Below, piece by piece: positions 62,087-64,000 of a DNA stretch of 64,000 nt. The notes under the pieces were generated by a model. That model searched no databases, was not told the DNA's origin, and worked only from the letters and a program-made list of their open reading frames with translations. Within the stretch, counting starts at the first letter, position 1, and each line of letters starts with the position of its first letter. This DNA comes from JAKACA01 sp963735115 (GTDB lineage: Bacteria; Actinomycetota; Acidimicrobiia; Acidimicrobiales; Bog-793). The position numbers and the translations under genes are program-made. The stretch covers positions 1,550,001 through 1,614,000 of the forward strand of contig CAVTJR010000003.1 in the NCBI GenBank assembly GCA_963735115.1, written 5' to 3'.

Positions 62087-64000
62087 GCCTCGACCACGTG
62101 AGCGAAGAGCTCTACGAGCTGCTCCGCGGCGATCTCTCCAACCGCCAGATGCTCGTAGTGAACGACCACCTGAGAAGTTGCGAGGCGTGCCGTCAGGATC
62201 TCGTTGACGCGTCGGTGGCACATGCCTTGTTGGCCTCGGTGAGCGATCTCCTCGCTCCCGAATTCAGCAACGCAGGCCGCGCCGGCGACGCCGAGCGTGT
62301 CGCATCGGATCTGCCTCCGCTCGGGCTCATGGGGGACGCCTCCTCCTGGGTGGAGGGCGGCCCCGGAGCCGGGCGTCTGCCCCAGTCGTTCAACCGCCCC
62401 CTTCGGAGCTTCGAGTGGGCCGGGTACCACGAGGACCACGGTGGCGTCGCCGGAGTCCGCGGCAGCGCCAGCCTTCGTCAGACAGCGGCCGAACTCCCGC
62501 CTGCGAACGCCGGCCTTCCCCTTGCGGGCGCGCTCGGCGCTGACCGGGGGGACGCCGGTGCCCGAACGGTGCGTCCGCACAGAAGACGGCCCCCTTCGGC
62601 GAGGCGTCCGCGGCGAGGCGAGCGCATCGGTCGTGCGATGTACCGCTCGGGCATCGTGGCGGTGGCGGTCGTTGTCCTCGTATTCGCAACCGTCCTCAGC
62701 GTCGGCTCCCTGCGTCAGTCGCCTACTCCCGAGGCGAAGGTCCTCTTGACCGCAGAGCTCGTGGCTCTACCGGCCGCACCGAACGCCAGCGGCTCGGTCA
62801 CGGTGCGGGCTGACGGGGACGTGTCGGTGGCGACCGCAGGTCTCACGCCCGCGCCGAGGGGCCACTACCTCGAGGTCTGGCTCGTCGACCCGGGAAGATC
62901 GGGCATCTGGCCGCTCGGTATCCTCCCCTCCACCGGCAAGGGCAAGTTCGCCTTCCCGAAGACGTTGTGGAACCGCCACGACGGGGTGACCGTCAGCTTG
63001 CAGCGCAACGGTGCACCACCGAGCCTGGGCGTCAAGATGCTCAGCACGCTGAGGCCGGCGAGCCACAGGGTGTCGGATTCGCTCTCGTCTCTCCGTTCGG
63101 GCCGCGCGCACCACCCCCGCGTGCCGACCCATTCGCACCGCCTGGGGACGGGCCACCGGCGATCGCAGCGCTCGGGGCTCGGCGGCCGTCCGTCCACATC
63201 AGGCCCCGGCAGCGTGCAACCGCCGCCGGTCGTGAGAAGGCTCCTGCACGACAAGGAGCGTCATCTCTCCTCCGGGCGCGTCCTGCTCGTAGACACGACG
63301 AGCGACTCAAACGCCGTCAGCCCGAAGAGCGGGCTGTGCCGCGACATCGAGGGCCGCTGCTCGCTCAGGGCTGCGATGGAAGTGGCGGACGCGCTCCGGA
63401 CCCCTGTCACGATCCGGCTTCCCGCCGGCACGTACGCGATCGACCTGGGTGCCCTCGTCGCCTCCGACCCGGCTGGGCTCTCGATCGTCGGAACATCGGC
63501 CGCTCGTTCGGTCATCATCAGCCAGCAGCAGCGGGAGCGGGTGTTCGTCGTTCGGGACGCCATCGCCCGCTCCCGGCCTGCAGGAGCCATCCTGCGGCTC
63601 TCGCACCTGACGGTCTCGGGCGGCACCGCCCCTGCCACCGGGACATGGGGGGGCGACGGGGGTGCCATCCTCGTGGCCAACGCCGCCGCCTTGCTCGAGC
63701 TCTCGCAAGTGGCCATCGTCGACAGCCACGCCGCACTGGCAGGCGGAGGCTTGTTCGCGAGGGGCCAGGTGTGGGCGACGGCGGCCACCTTCGAGAACGA
63801 CAGCGCCGGAGTCTCCGGCGGGGCGGCTGATTTCGCCCACAGCGAGGCGGTCGTCGCCAAGTCGGTGTTCGTGGACGATTCAGCCGGTTCCGGGGCGCGC
63901 GGGGCGGAGAGGGCGGCGCCATCACCGACAGTGCCGCTGCCCTCCTCCTCGTGTACTCGAGCTTCGTCGACGACGCCGTCATAGCGGTGGGCTCGGAGTC
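62083..64000 (+). CDS. Membrane anti-sigma factor fused to extracellular CSLREA/beta-helix domain (3' truncated, frameshifted)
   Basis: The N-terminus has the zinc anti-sigma motif H29-x3-C33-x2-C36. A low-complexity Pro/Arg linker precedes one transmembrane helix (about residues 189-209). Outside the membrane comes an RskA-like domain (ELVALPAAPNASGSVTV, YLEVWLVDPG) and a basic linker. Then a CSLREA-like unit (VDTTSDSN, CSLRAAMEVAD, RLPAGTYAI) leads into parallel beta-helix coils (HLTVSGGTA, GGDGGAILV). Near 63895-63912 the frame slips: with one base added, GGAITDSAAALLLVYSSF follows and stays open to the window end. No stop or signal peptide separates the halves, so this is one fusion protein. 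It probably couples surface binding to sigma release. Confidence 0.78.

Overview
The window is a very GC-rich chromosomal stretch with densely packed genes, frequent GTG/TTG starts and many 4-bp stop/start overlaps. Gene content points to a free-living actinomycete-type bacterium. The indicators are an F420-type luciferase-like oxidoreductase, Tat/lipoprotein solute-binding proteins, a LAL-type LuxR regulator, a SigK/RskA-like sigma/anti-sigma pair and a small Cys/His protein of actinobacterial style. Acidimicrobiia or a related lineage is a guess; nothing here fixes the taxon. I see no rRNA, tRNA, CRISPR array, insertion sequence or phage gene.

Region 1 (1-20 kb) looks like a purine/ureide nitrogen-salvage locus. 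It holds a BMP-type ABC importer (two permeases, lipoprotein, double ATPase) and a carbamoyl-phosphate arm (ATCase-like enzyme, YgeW-like knotted carbamoyltransferase, carbamate kinase). It also has three amidohydrolases (N-acyl-D-amino-acid deacylase, hydantoinase/dihydropyrimidinase, 8-oxoguanine deaminase), two fold-type II PLP enzymes, NADP-type glutamate dehydrogenase and an NCS1 nucleobase permease. The set resembles the E. coli yge-hyuA-ssnA-yqeA cluster linked to anaerobic purine/urate breakdown, but the gene complement differs. A degenerate phosphoglycerate kinase paralogue sits inside it.

Region 2 (20-38.8 kb) is mixed. It carries a lone Lrp/AsnC ligand-binding domain, a PLP decarboxylase, an LLM oxidoreductase, an SRPBCC protein, a Rieske oxygenase with an MFS exporter, and a DUF5666 surface protein. 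A LysR regulator is divergent from a CTP-synthase-like glutamine amidotransferase and DinB pair. These are followed by a TPR-GGDEF protein, a secreted beta-helix protein, DoxX behind a structured leader, and a PRC/MgtE-N/CBS protein beside an Nramp-type transporter.

Region 3 (38.8-55.4 kb) holds a six-gene minus-strand operon: TauD-type dioxygenase, trimethylamine-dehydrogenase-family flavoprotein, phosphotriesterase-family hydrolase, diaminohexanoate-dehydrogenase-like enzyme, Zn alcohol dehydrogenase and an enolase-superfamily enzyme. It is divergent from a Dpp-type ABC importer and followed by an aminotransferase plus TPP decarboxylase pair. Together these look like uptake and stepwise breakdown of an N-methylated or amine-bearing compound that I cannot name.

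Region 4 (55.5-64 kb) has a LAL regulator, a small Arg-rich protein, an endoglycosylceramidase-like lipoprotein, a DUF4397 secreted protein, and an ECF sigma factor. The sigma gene overlaps a membrane anti-sigma factor fused to an extracellular CSLREA/beta-helix domain. This last gene runs off the end.

Five genes carry single-base frameshifts (about 36.66, 52.06, 56.94, 59.51 and 63.90 kb). Most lie in G/C-rich runs, so indel errors in the assembly are a serious possibility.
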